A stretch of 21,124 bases of DNA from Echinostoma caproni (GCA_900618425.1 UZAN01050006.1:1-21124), one strand, 5' to 3'; positions 1-10,766 are shown, counted from the first letter of the stretch. Notes: generated from the letters alone by a model not told the origin. Program-made: numbers and translations.

Positions 1-470
1 TGTTTGCCAGAGCATCATCAAGCTAACGCTTGAAAGATACTAATGTTGGCGCACAGACCACGTGAGGTGGTAGAGAGTTCCATTTGCTGCACACTCTGAC
101 AGCAAATGAATGGCGTCTGCAGTCCAGATGGCTCTTTTGGCATGCCAACTTCAGTGAATGCCCTCTGAGATGAACACTGGTTGATAGAGCCAAAAGAGAT
201 CTATATGGATGGTTGGGCTGTTGGAAAATCTGATACAGTAAAATCATGTCGCCCCTGATTTGACGATATTGAGACGAGTATAGCCCCAAGAGCTATAATC
301 TTTCGCCATAGGTCTTGGAATGTAGCCCTTTGACCATCTTGGTAGCCACTCTCTATGGATGTTCAATTGCCTTCCGATCTCGCTGCAGCCATGGGTTCTA
401 GGCCTAAATTGAGTACTCGGTGTATGGACGGATATAAATTCGCCTGAAACTGTGTGCCTATAATTTGTTA
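1..470 (-). pseudogene. 3' end of a CR1-like non-LTR retrotransposon ORF2 (reverse transcriptase C-terminal region), broken
   Basis: Read on the minus strand in one frame, this gives the region that follows the catalytic palm in CR1-like LINE reverse transcriptases. It starts near FRRIYIRPYTEY, passes NPWLQRDRKAIEH, ATKMVKGLHSKTYGERL, LLGLYSSQYRQIRGDMILLYQI and LRGHSLKLACQKSHLDCRR, and ends with WNSLPPHVV and SFKR. The order and spacing match the known family pattern. The frame is interrupted by in-frame TAG codons at 404-406, 398-400, 353-355, 293-295 and 23-25; two of them sit where Gln and Trp are expected (YSI-stop-A-stop-NPW). After the last stop the frame continues as LDDALA to the window edge, so the element is cut only by the window there. 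It is a dead copy. The YADD palm is not present; the upstream limit is uncertain. Confidence 0.85.
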
Positions 471-484
471 CCTTTATGTTTGTG

Positions 485-1066
485 TCAGCTAAAGTTTCCG
501 AACTGTTTTGACAGTTTTGACACGCCAATTTGAGATACACAGTAGACCGAGTGTAACGCCATTGGGACCCGATGGTACGTTACCAAACTATCATCCCGGA
601 GAATGTGTTCGAATCTCACCACAACCGTCTGACTGTAGGCTGTGTTCTGCCTAGAGGTACGTATGGACACTAACGCCATTTTATTAGCCCAACAAAACCA
701 CGGGTGAGATTGAGAGTGTATTCTATGGACGTCATGTGGTACGCACATATGAGGCGGTAAATCAAATGTACGAGAACGGGGCCCGGTAACGCCCCAATCA
801 GACTGCATCACTGACACTGCGATTGATCGATCGGACCACAGCTGTATGAATCGTTCTATAGTCATCCGATCCGGAATGGATTCACCCCGGGGCATCACGA
901 GCTTGATTGTGGTGTGAGGTGAATCCGTGCGTGGCTTGACAACTTCCGTGACCTCTGTCCCAATGCTTTCAACATTACATGTTCTGTATGGCAGCCTTTG
1001 GATCGGTTGTTTCACCCGTCCTGAAAATTGTACAGTTATCCGATAAAAAAAACAGAGAAGTGACAT
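485..1066 (-). other. Unrecognised 193-codon open frame of doubtful coding status
   Basis: A minus-strand frame stays open for 193 codons from an ATG at 1066. It overlaps the upstream limit of the CR1-like remnant. I see no signal peptide, membrane segment, repeat or motif I recognise, and the composition (many Ser, Arg, His, Thr; no hydrophobic periodicity) does not look like a typical globular exon. It has no convincing splice sites in phase. The most likely explanations are chance openness or part of an unrecognised repeat. It is listed only because it is the longest open frame in the window apart from exon 3. Confidence 0.15.
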
Positions 1067-1143
1067 GGAAAGACAGGAGCCTCTGTTCCTCTGTGGTAAT
1101 CGGTAACCTGGCCTTTGAAGTACATACGCTTAAAATAGGATAA

Positions 1144-1170
1144 GCTCGCTCGCTCGCGCTCTCGCTCGCT
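1144..1170. repeat. Low-complexity (CTCG)n-like simple repeat
   Basis: A short run of imperfect CTCG/CTCGCG units. The rest of 1067-1529 shows G-rich low-complexity sequence around 1290-1315 and no exon I can support; a promoter cannot be identified. Confidence 0.7.
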
Positions 1171-1578
1171 ATTCGCCCGGATTACAGTCCAGCTGTCAAC
1201 CACTCAAATTGGCTGGCGGTGGAATCATTGAAACTTTGCACCGTGCAAAATAACGCACTCCACTCCAAATGGATTGAGACTTTTGACGTGAGTGGGGGTG
1301 GGGTGGGCGTGGGATGAGGATGAACGTGAGGTACTCGAGAGGACTCTTAATCCTGCCACTAACTTTCTAATCCGAGAGACTAATTTCGCCTGAATCATTC
1401 CATTGTAAACCCTTCTTGCTCACGGTGGCCGAATGATAGCCTGATAACGAATTTTCCGACAGCCGTGTGTTACCGTACATTGTACGTTCAATTACGAACT
1501 CTCACATAGCGCATCACTTATATCGCACGATGCCGATACAAATATTCTTCTTCATTTTATCTATTTATTTATTCACAG

Positions 1579-1755
1579 CTTCCGGTTCAAATTACAAATG
1601 GAACCCGGCTACTGTGACAATAATGCAAGGGGATACGGTCGAATGGCAATGGACATCTCCGTTAGCTGACAAACTGTTTTCAATTTATGAAGTTGAAAGT
1701 GTGCAAAGACCTTTGGCTGTGCCATCCGGATTCAGCGCACCCGCTTCAAGTCAGG
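1579..1755 (+). CDS. PKHD1L1: Fibrocystin-L-like gene, exon 1 in window: first part of cupredoxin-like unit
   Basis: The frame reads SGSNYKWNPATVTIMQGD then TVEWQWTSPL and ends PSGFSAPASSQG. This W-P-x-x-V-T-I, G-D-x-V-x-W-x-W pattern is the start of the cupredoxin-like unit found in fibrocystin-L proteins. The exon ends at a strong donor (G then GTAAGT) after the first base of a Gly codon (phase 1). The left end is ambiguous. An ATG at 1530 would give a signal-peptide-like MPIQIFFFILSIYLFTASG, but that hydrophobic run is encoded by a T-rich tract ending TTATTCACAG, a very good splice acceptor, and using it gives a phase-1 start like the following three introns. I prefer an internal exon starting at 1579, with the true start of the gene left of the window; the alternative first exon is 1530-1755 (or an in-frame ATG at 1467). 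Confidence 0.75.
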
Positions 1756-4335
1756 GTAAGTGAGAGCAACAGTTCTCTACGGTTTATCTTAAGAACGGAG
1801 AATGGTAGTGACTGAATTTTCGGGCACTTAGGTGACCTTGATAAACAGAATTGAGTTTCCCACTTCGTACACACTCACACAAACACACGTTTAGAACAAA
1901 ATTCAGAACCTGGTGTAGCTGCCGCACGTAACAAGTACTCAAATGAAGCGACAAATTCTAGGGGAAAAAGTTGGAACCGGGGGGGGGGGTCAATCACCAC
2001 TGCATGATCTGAACGGGCTGTTTATGCATCCATATACATTTTGAAATGTCCAATATAATAACAGTGTTTGAATGCAACTGAACCGAATGATCACGGTAAC
2101 TGCTGCTAAACGAAGAACAACTGAAACCATGGTTAGTAGGCCCTTTTACATCAGTGCTCCACACCAAATCATCACGTGTCGACCACCACAGGCCATCTCC
2201 ATTGGCGTTTGACAGCAATGTCGTTCATCATCATTCCTCTTTACGTTTGTTTTGAATTATTTCCCATACAAAACTTGCCAGATTTAATAATTTTTGATTC
2301 AGAAATCGATTTGTTGATATATACCTTTTGTAATTTAGAATTTGCCAGTATCGATTGAGAATGTTTCGTAACTATGTAGACGGTATCATTTAAAACTAAA
2401 CAAGACATTTTTGCAAAAAGAAGCTTATCCGATGATTATTGAGTGACGTAAGCAATTCTTATTTCTACATTCAACCACATCATTCACATTCAAGTTGATT
2501 CGCTTCGCGTTTAAGAGGCGGCAGAAAAGCCTTGAATTCCAGCAGCTCAAACGTTTGAATAATTAGACAATCAGCTTACTTCGCAATTTACCGTCNCAAC
2601 ATGGTAATGCGGTATCCGAAACTAATGTCGGGGTACTTTAACTTAGCATCAGAATTGATTTAGATGTCGACGATGAGATGACCTTATACTGTAAATATGG
2701 TGCCAATATAATTTGCATGACCGTTGATCATTTTTGCACGGACAATAAGTGGCTTGTATACGTTTCGCATGCGATAAACTTCCGAGAAGGGGAAGTCAAA
2801 CAAATTTAGGGCATTTCGTTGAATCGCAGTTGGTGTTTANGTTTACTGTAGAAACAAAATAATTTATTTATCTGACACGGTATCAGTTCAATTTACCGCT
2901 TACGCGGTCCCCATGGCAATGCCAGAGTGATGTGAACCTATTTCTGTTTAACTGAATATGGCAAATTATATCGTTCTTGCGTGGAGTGTAGTGTTTCATG
3001 TTTAAAATAATTCTAAATGTTTTTTGAATCTCTGGTTTATTTATTGAATATAAAAATGTACAGTCAACTTTCCAGACGACGGGCACGGCCATATCAGGGC
3101 TGCCTGGGAAAATACAGAAATGGGCAGCGGTGGAGCAGTTCTAACCCAAGACATCTGGGCCACTATTTTAATAACCACCCTGTTTGAGTTCGTGTTGGGA
3201 AGACATTGTTTCAAATACAAGCATGTCGATCCGCTCAGTCGGTAGATGAGATCAGTTAACATCAGTCAATGGTTGCTATTGAAATAGAATTTATAAATAG
3301 AATCACAAGTACCACTCCGTGGATTCAAACGATCAATCAATACATCGCAGATGCGCGGACCACACACACAATGCAGTTCAACAATAACTTCTTTATTGTG
3401 GTTCAGCGACCGAACGAATCGCAGATTAGGGTCATAAGCAGAGGAACGGTTTTTTTATTGCTAGCGGGCCGGAAACTGATCTGAATCAATGATTCCGGAT
3501 TTTCGAAAGAAGCAAAGTTAGATAGTTCAGTGAAAGAAATGCGTTTTTTGGGGTTGGGAGTTGTTAGACGAGGAAGTCAATTCAAATTTGGTTTACAAGT
3601 ATCGACCTTCCAACGATCGGACTGAATTTCCTGCCGTTTGTTACTTATTCAGACAATCAGCTGACTGGTTGACGGAATTCCTTGTCTGATTACGTGAAGA
3701 GCTCATTTAGACTGTAATCCAGTATTTTTTATTAGTTGACTCGGGTACCTATCGAACCAGGCTAGGTTCGATGTTCATAAGGTTTTATCATGTAATTCAG
3801 TTTGTAATACCTTTCGTCAATTATATATATATATATATCTTTCATTATTGATTGAACCAGTCAGATTTATTCGCGCTATCAAGCTCATTTTCATTCGTAC
3901 TTTTAAAAAGCCGTCAGGGTGGGAGACGGCATCAGGCTTCTCTCTAAAAATATATTCGGTCGTGCTATATATATCAAGTCAAGAAACGCCTTACATACCT
4001 GTAGAAAGAGATGGGCGGCTACGGTGGTAAACTGGAAGTGGTCAAGGCCAGTCTCACGCACGGCCTGAGAGGACGCAGAAAACGCAGTAAGAGCTGGTAT
4101 ACTTTATTTTTGCGTGAACCGTGGTTCTACAAAATTTGGCAATTGATAAATGTCGGATAGATTCAAACGCACTTAACTTGACTCCAGCATACGGACAATT
4201 TCAAACCAAGATGGAAGTGTACATTTATAAGCACAGAGAGAGAGAACAATAGTAAACATTCACTGGGTAACTAATCGTTCAACTTTGGCTTTCTGTCATT
4301 GGCATTTAATATTCAGTGTAACCCGGTCAATGGAT
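1756..4335 (+). other. Intron 1, first part: no gene found
   Basis: No exon consistent with the flanking phase-1 junctions is needed or seen. Contents are AT-rich unique-looking sequence, a poly-G run at 1980-1990, single undetermined bases at 2596 and 2840, and a short TA repeat at 3821-3838. About 40 bases at 2151-2194 resemble 5019-5061 further down the same intron, which suggests an unclassified dispersed repeat. The small open frames here lack motifs. Confidence 0.6.
3821..3838. repeat. (TA)n microsatellite
   Basis: About nine TA units in an AT-rich part of intron 1. Confidence 0.85.
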
Positions 4336-4490
4336 ATTTCAAATAGGAATTCATCGTGTATGTACCAATTGAAGTATGAACTGGAATGCAAGGAAGTTTT
4401 GGACAGCTGTTTCGACCTGGTTGGGTCTCATGAGGCATGCGAACTCATCGACTCAACTGGGGATATTGTCATTTATAATCAGACTACTCA
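4336..4490 (-). mobile_element. Hammerhead-SINE remnant, copy A
   Basis: On the minus strand this segment aligns with copy B at 17530-17760: the piece ATCCCCAGTTGAGTCGATGA corresponds to the B-box end and linker of copy B, followed by the hammerhead region and then a tail ending near TTCATACTTCAATTGG. The tail also matches the second tail copy at 17875-17937 (ATTTCAAAT, CGTGTAT and GAACTG blocks in the same order). The tRNA-like head is degenerate: no clear A box remains and only the 3' half of the B box can be seen. It sits just 3' of a minus-strand reverse transcriptase fragment in the same orientation. Confidence 0.7.
4395..4446 (-). ncRNA. Degenerate type I hammerhead ribozyme motif, copy A
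   Basis: The minus strand reads CUCAUGA, then stem II GACC / CAACCA loop / GGUC, then GAAAC, AGCU and GUC. Everything matches the hammerhead core except position G5, which is C (base 4432), a change known to abolish cleavage. Stem III is two base pairs with an AGCU loop. Stem I is also lost: GCAUGC faces CAAAAC. The expected cleavage would lie between 4402 and 4401. This copy is almost certainly inactive. Confidence 0.75.
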
Positions 4491-4589
4491 AATATATACA
4501 GTAGCGAAATTGCAAGTATCGAGATATTCCAATTCTCTTCTGGGTAGAGACAGAGGAAGAAAGGGTACAAAATATCACACTGAAAAACA

Positions 4590-4873
4590 CCAGGTTCAAT
4601 AGTAACAGAAGTCGAATGTGCCCCACTCAGTGAATTATACTCCGTTCTACGGGGGAAGTAGTCGATAAGTACACTCAAGACTTCCGTTGTCAGACCACAC
4701 TCGGAAAGACGATGAATACACACTCTTCGGTAGTGATAACTAAAGGCGTTTACACAATCGAGAAAAGCCAAACGAGCGGTACCTGAACCTAAGGCGGACA
4801 CAAAAGAATGAACAATATGGGCAACAGCGATAAGTGTGAACATGTGGTTTATAGGTAAACCGTAAAGAATCAT
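4590..4873 (-). pseudogene. Non-LTR retrotransposon reverse transcriptase fragment
   Basis: The minus-strand frame reads LAFLDCVNAFSYHYRRVCIH, LSECGLTTEVLSVLIDYF, RRTEYNSLSGAHSTSVTI and EPGVFQCDILYPFFL. This is the LINE palm region: an FLD..NAF block in place of the usual FLD..KAFD (first catalytic Asp context, here with Ser-Tyr after AF), then the SGVPQGDILSPFLF-like block seen as PGVFQCDILYPFFL. The fragment is open for more than 90 codons but lacks the endonuclease, the YADD box and the C-terminal region. The substitutions in conserved blocks indicate an old, dead copy. Clade is uncertain (CR1 or jockey-like). Confidence 0.75.
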
Positions 4874-5424
4874 GGTAGTTTTACCCGCTCAAACAAATCC
4901 TTGGAAGTACTGTATACAGCTGTTTCCTCATTGTCAGAAGTCTGAAACAGAGCGCCCTACTGAATTCGAACAAATAAAAATCCTAAGACCACGGACTGTT
5001 GCCCTCACACACTGACCTTCAGTGCTCCACAATAAACCGGCACGTGGTCCTCCGAGTCCAGAAGACTTCTCTTTGTTGTGACAGACAAAAATCGTTCTGT
5101 AGGGATTCGATGGCTGTCCGTTAGTATTCGGTAGTATTTTCAACAAGAGTGGCAGGCAGATAGGTATTGTATCAACTCGTGGTGAGGTATCTGCGGCAAG
5201 CTGTTGAGACCCAATCAAATTAGTTTACCTAGATTGAGTCTAAATGGATTCTTTGCCTATACACCAGTGAATATTTATGTCGGAAGTGAAGAGTATCTTT
5301 ACAACTCTTCCAAGCTTCTTCAGAAGCGAGTGATATTTTAAATAAAAGGTTAGCTTTTATAAATATACTTATATCATTTCAGCACCAGATCAACACCGAA
5401 TAACTTTACTATACCCTATTTCAG
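4874..5424 (+). other. Intron 1, last part: two adjacent hairpins, otherwise nothing named
   Basis: Two consecutive perfect short inverted repeats lie at 5288-5310 (GAAGAGT / ACTCTTC, 9-base loop) and 5314-5327 (GCTTCT / AGAAGC, 2-base loop). The tract at 5019-5061 resembles 2151-2194. No exon is supported. The intron ends in a usual acceptor, ACCCTATTTCAG. Confidence 0.5.
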
Positions 5425-5586
5425 GTCGTTTCTCAAAACAATTTCCCGAGCCGGGTAACTACTTTTATGCATCCGCGACTGACTACGTGATGATCGGTTC
5501 AGTACGTGTTCTACCTTTTGGTGACTGTCTGACTGATGTGGTTGTACGTGAAGGTGAAGTAGAAGCCACGTACAGTAATATAGCTG
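5425..5586 (+). CDS. PKHD1L1: Fibrocystin-L-like gene, exon 2: end of cupredoxin-like unit
   Basis: This exon is bounded by CTATTTCAG and G-GTAAGTG and is phase 1 on both sides. It reads RFSKQFPEPGNYFYASATDY, VMIGSVRVLPFGDCLTDVVV and REGEVEATYSNIA. Joined to exon 1 it gives SGFSAPASSQG-RFSKQFPEPGNYFY, matching the second half of the fibrocystin-L cupredoxin-like unit (GF.S...G.F.YQF..PG.YYY). Across exons 1-2 there is no His and no Cys before the FGDC motif, so the usual type 1 copper ligands are missing and the fold is probably structural. It is 54 codons long. Confidence 0.85.
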
Positions 5587-7482
5587 GTAAGTGAATGAAT
5601 TTATCAAGATGATTTCAATATAAATGTAGGCTCTGATGCAATTCAAGCCACGTGACTATCATTTCGGCAATACATTTCAGTTTCCAATGTTACGTGTATA
5701 CTGATGGCTATGGGTGAAGTGTATTTATTCCAAACTTTGTCTCCCACTACGACGTTTTTTAAGTCTCTTCTATCATAGTTTGAATTTGCGCGACCTTGTG
5801 TGGCGCGATAAAATTTGTGGTACTTTGAAAGTTACCTCTCTGAATTGAAAAGTATTTTATGCAAAGCAGCATGGAAGTTAATTCTTTCCATTAACTGATT
5901 GCTTTTTCTTAATGGTTCTTACTCTTATCAATACAGGTATTTTAAATAGCCTATATTTTTCATTCGGTGCACTGGAATTAATTTGATTGTTGAACGTTTT
6001 GTAGCCCAAATACAAGTTGTTCACGTACCACTCCTTATTCTATGTTGTGGTCTAAAATTGACCGATATGTGTATCTTGCATGCCTGTGACCGGATTAATT
6101 GATTGACCGACAGATGTTGCCTGCTGCCACGCGGACTGATTCTATTACAATATCAATCGGCTCCAGTTAATCAGGTGTTAGCATTAAACTGCCCACGCTG
6201 AACGTTTTTTTAGTGACTGCGTGACCACGTACGGATGCCGTGTGACGCTTGAGCCAGTTGTTGGCCTGTCGGCCTGCCTACTTGCCGGTGTGTTTCCCGC
6301 TCCTGCTTACTCACCGGCTTACAGACCAATTGACTGCGTACCGATTTACTAACTTCAAACGGGACACATGTTGAAAGGACAAATTATATTCTATTTGACC
6401 TTTGGGAGCTGACCTTGAGCTGTGCGACTCGAAGAACAAGCACCTTGTATTGTCACCATAGCCAAACCGTTCAAAAGGTTTGGGCATACATTCGAAGATG
6501 AGAGGTAACTTATTCCAGAGGCAAATAAATCCGATGACTCGGTTCCTCAGTTGTGCAAAGACTTCGATATGAACACAGGCCCAATTTATTGCACAATCAA
6601 CGAAATTACTCTATCAAGACATAAACCATGCAATTGCCGCTCAGGTTTGAATGTGATTGCAAACTTTGCCCTGTGTTTGAAACAACAATAAGCTATCAAC
6701 CTTGACGCTGTTTGTCAGTGGCCAGGGTGCTGTATGCATTGGGGGAAACTCGCAAAGGTTATTTGCCAGTGAAGTTTATGGAATCCATGAAGAAAAACGG
6801 TTGCCTGCGGCACTCAACAATAAAGAAGGGCAAATAGAAAAATTGACTAAATGAAAGTACAATACCTGTATCATGATTGTGACCCATTTTTACAGCTGAA
6901 TTCCAATTACGTTTTTACTCTGAGGTCCTGTTATCTTACAACTGATGCACTAGTAATTATCGTCAAAATCGAGAAATCGTACGTTTTAAGATCATTAGAA
7001 CCAAAATTCGTAAAATCATAAGTGGATATTAGTAGAGAGATATGCTGTGTCTGACGTGGAGCTATATCCTATTCACTTCCGTGAATGAGGCTCCAAACAG
7101 AAAGCGTTGAANAGCGTTGAAAGGGAAAAAAGTGATGAAAGTCAGGGTGTTGCACGCGTTCGATCAATACCCATGAATTCATGTTCCTCTCAGTAGTTTA
7201 CAGCAATGATAAGGAAATGGGGGTTCTTTAGGCTCAGTGAGGTAAAATTGACGACAAGGATTTTTTTGCGTAGAAACCAATTAAGCATTCTCTGGTTCAA
7301 ATCAATTACCATTTGGAAAACCTTTAGAAGTTCAACATAGATCATTTCTCTGCTCACCTGATTCAATTATTTTAACGCGTTTCATGGTAAGTTCAATGCA
7401 CTATAGACCAACTATCTTTTCGTCTGTAATTGATTCATGCGTAGTATGTCCATCTCTGATCCTTCTCCTCTCAATCCTGTAG
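5587..7482 (+). other. Intron 2: no feature identified
   Basis: About 1.9 kb of AT-rich sequence with one undetermined base (7112). I find no open frame with a motif, no repeat matching the other elements in the window and no RNA gene. It ends in a clear pyrimidine tract and acceptor, CTCTCAATCCTGTAG. Confidence 0.6.
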
Positions 7483-9105
7483 ATTCCCCAATCACTACCA
7501 CAAGCGTCAGTTGTCCCGCGTTCCAGACCTGCTCTGAATGGACCAATGTGCCCGCCTTAAACGATCACCACATGTTCGCACTTCGGGCTTGTCTCACACC
7601 GGTCGTCAACACTTTCAGTCCCCGAAATGGTTCGGCGGATACAATCATTAACATTGATGCGAAAGATCTGTCCACCTGTGTCGAACTGATCGAAATTCGT
7701 GTGGGTGGGGCATTGTGTGAGTTACTTACCGATGAAAATAGCCCCAGCAGCTCACCACTGAACTGTCGGATTGGGGATTCGAATGCTGTTGAGGCAAACC
7801 TACTAGCCGGTTCACCACTTTGGTTAGATGCAGTTTACAAGGAGGCCGGATCAGCTATCGTGTTGGGCGGATCGGATCCGTTAGATCGAATATTTTTCTT
7901 CCTGCCGCAGATTAGTTCACAAAATGAAGTTCAAGCAGGAAGTGTTCGCGGTGGAGGCACCCTGATCATTGTGGGTTCGGGTTTTGCGACGGACCAACTG
8001 GGACACGTAAGGGTTACTCTGGGACCAAATCGATTTCCCTGTGTCCCGCTGGTATTGACATCTGGGCAGATCACCTGTAACATACTTCCAATTGATCCGA
8101 ATGTTCTTTCACGTACCGTTACGACAGAAGCTGCCATAAACATCGACATATTCAACCCGGTGACTCGTGAGTGGATTCCGGTTACCTGCTCTACACCAAC
8201 GCGGTGCGTGTACATTTTTTCCACTGCAATGACTCCGAAAGTAAATCTGGTCGAGCCGCTCACTGTCACCACATCCACTGTCACTTTAACACTGAGTGGG
8301 GACAATTTGCTCCTGGACAGTGAAACCACAGATGTTCTATCCATCCTAGTCGGTGAAATTCCTTGCACTCAAGTGAGCATTAATGCAGACGGACAAAGTA
8401 TAACCTGTGTTCCCACCATGCCCTTACCATATGGGTATCATTCTTTGAAAGTAATCAATCACGTACGAGGAGGAGCAATCATTGCCGAGAATCTAATTGT
8501 GACCAGCAAACTAAATGTCGAAGCTGTCACTCCGTCATTGGGTAGTTTTGCCGGTGGAACTTTGATATGTTTAACAGGAAACGGTTTGGATGCGGCCAAT
8601 CTTACTGTCCACGTGGATCAGGCAATTTGTTCAATTCCCCCCAAGGAGACACGCACATCGGACCGATTGTATTGTCTGACCCCGGCTAGCACGGTACCCT
8701 CAGATGGTACGACCACAAAGATCGTGATGGTGACAGCTGAAATCGCCCAAACGTCAAACAGTTCCCAGTTAGCCAACGCGTTCACCTATTCCTCAGATTG
8801 TACCCCATCAATCAGCGGGGCCTCTATGACGGTAATCACCGTGGCGGATGGAAGTAAAACGCATCAAATTACTATCGCAGGAACTCTTTTGACCGGGGAT
8901 TCAACCGGTAATGTGTTGGTCACGTTGGACAGTGGAATTCCTTGCCAGGTGACTGAACAAACAGAAACCAGTGTTGTATGCACGACGAATGACTTGCCAT
9001 GGGGACAGTATTCCGTCATTTTAACCGCTCCCGGGTTCGGTCAAGCATTATCAACGGCAAAACTGACTGTTCCCCTGCAACTCACTTCAATTGGTCCATC
9101 CGCAA
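7483..9105 (+). CDS. PKHD1L1: Fibrocystin-L-like gene, exon 3: five complete IPT/TIG repeats in one long exon
   Basis: A 541-codon exon, phase 1 at both ends (CCTGTAG acceptor; GCAA-GTAATT donor). The in-frame ATG at 7437 lies in the preceding pyrimidine tract and is not a start. After a Cys-containing link (SCPAFQTCSEW) come five immunoglobulin-like IPT/TIG units, each opening with a TP.V..-P..G-type strand: LTPVVNTFSPRNG (about 7593), LPQISSQNEVQAG..GGGTLIIVGSGF (about 7905), TPKVNLVEPL..LTLSGDNL (about 8235), LNVEAVTPSLGSFAGGTLI (about 8508) and CTPSISGASM..ITIAGTLL (about 8799). A sixth begins LTSIGPSA at about 9078. Paired cysteines recur at the usual IPT positions (for example IPC..QSITC, IPC..SVVC). 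IPT arrays of this length with an upstream cupredoxin-like unit point to fibrocystin-L rather than plexin or Met receptors. The predicted location is extracellular. Confidence 0.9.
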
Positions 9106-10766
9106 GTAATTGCCTATCAATAATGATTTAACAATAGAATTTTTGGGTCTATTGACGAAGTTATTGATCTATAGTCACCAAAACTGTTTATTGTTTTGCA
9201 ACAATTAAGTACCAATCTCGTGAAAAGACATTAAAACACGAATTTCAAGTTTACGTTCGCTTTCGTTCACTAGTGAAATCCCGTTGTCATATAAAGTAAA
9301 GCAGATTTGCGAATTGTGTTCCAGAGAGTAAATCTGCATATCGCACGGTGGTTATAGCTTTATAATAACTCGTCCGCGCAGTGGAATTGGTGGTGGTGCT
9401 ACGCGTGAAAAATCCGAAATGCTGATTGGAAGATTGAATTATGACCAATCATTGTATACTTTATTGCAATCTGAGATTCATTCATGCAATTGTTTCATCT
9501 TTGGCCATGGGCCTTGTTACGAAAACGCAATCAGAGAGTACGATGGACGCAATTTTGACTGCACCTATGGAATCTACGATCGGTAAACGACTAACAGTGC
9601 GAAATCCAATGTGAGCGGTAGGACGAAAACAGTCAAATGTATCAACGGCAGTTAAAAACAAGGACCGATCCTGCTAATCTAGTATAAACGCACTATCTGA
9701 GTAGAAAAAAAACAGCCGTGGGCAGTAGAAGTAATATTGAAATGAGTTCTATAAATAATAACAATACTAGTATATAGAAAATAAGCACTTACGACTAGAT
9801 TGACACGACGTCGAGGTCAGAATGGAAATAAACAGTTGTAGACGGCAGTAGCAAAATGATTAGAAATATATAAATGCAAGGTATTGTATAGTATGCGACC
9901 GGTTGGAATATGGTATAATACATAAATGGATAAGGATTGTAGTTAAACGATAAAGAATTCTCGAAATCTTTTACAGGTCACATGCTCCGGACGTTATAGT
10001 GAGTGACGACAATTGGTCCCTGCCAGCAGTTCAATTACTCCTGGAAAATGTTTTTATTTATTTATTGTGAATATTAGCTTCCTTCAACTTATATCATGCG
10101 ATGCATTCTTATCAGACAGAATAGAAACGGCTAGATCGCCACGAATTGTCCGTCTCTCATTGTGGAAGCTCAGATCAGACTTGTCAGTTCAGCACCTATC
10201 CCTGTTCGGCATTCATCATGGACGCTCTGGACTTTAACGAGGCCACTTCCTGGGGTATTGGATTGCAAACCTTGAGGTTTTTACCACGATCAAACAGACT
10301 ACTTAAAATAATTCTAGCATTGCCACTAGAATCACATGATCCCTTAAATAGCTGCCGTGAGAGTAGGATACTGCGGGTAGTACCAACTGGGCTCTAAATT
10401 CGCTGCTGCTGATGATGACCAAGCGGTTTACGGCGCTCAAAAATCGTGTATCCCTTAAGCTCTGAAAGTTTGTGGTGTGAATTCTGACCCTATCGCCCGT
10501 AAGCGCTGGTAAGCCGCTTCCATTTCGTCCGACTCAATATTGTGCATGTTCTATCAAGTGATTATGTGATTAGGAAATGCCGCTCCCACGAATGGGGCTG
10601 CCGAGTTTCACGAGTGAGAAGTAGCAAATTCTCATGCCCGTGGAATTCACACGTATCTTTTTCATTGATCATCACAAAATGCTAAACATTCCAAAAAACT
10701 ATTTGCCTTATTCATACCTATAAACGCCCAATTTGTCCCTTTTGTCTCTCCGTTTTCGTGCCGTAG
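9106..10766 (+). other. Intron 3: no feature identified
   Basis: The first part is AT-rich (about 9660-9970 especially). From about 10000 to 10650 the composition is more balanced and may be an old repeat, but neither strand gives a recognisable protein or tRNA-like head. The acceptor is TTTTCGTGCCGTAG. Confidence 0.55.

Noticed and set aside
7931..8368. 145-codon minus-strand open frame
   Set aside because: It is the antisense shadow of the IPT-coding exon 3 and has no motif of its own.
7437..9131. Complete 564-codon gene starting at ATG 7437
   Set aside because: The first 15 codons lie in a pyrimidine tract ending in a splice acceptor at 7482, and the last codons pass a donor at 9106. The join to exons 2 and 4 in phase restores protein family motifs, so this is an internal exon.
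10408..10445. Plus-strand hammerhead beginning CTGATGATGACC
   Set aside because: No stem II complement followed by GAAA and no GUC at the right distance; it is a GCTGCTGATGATG run.
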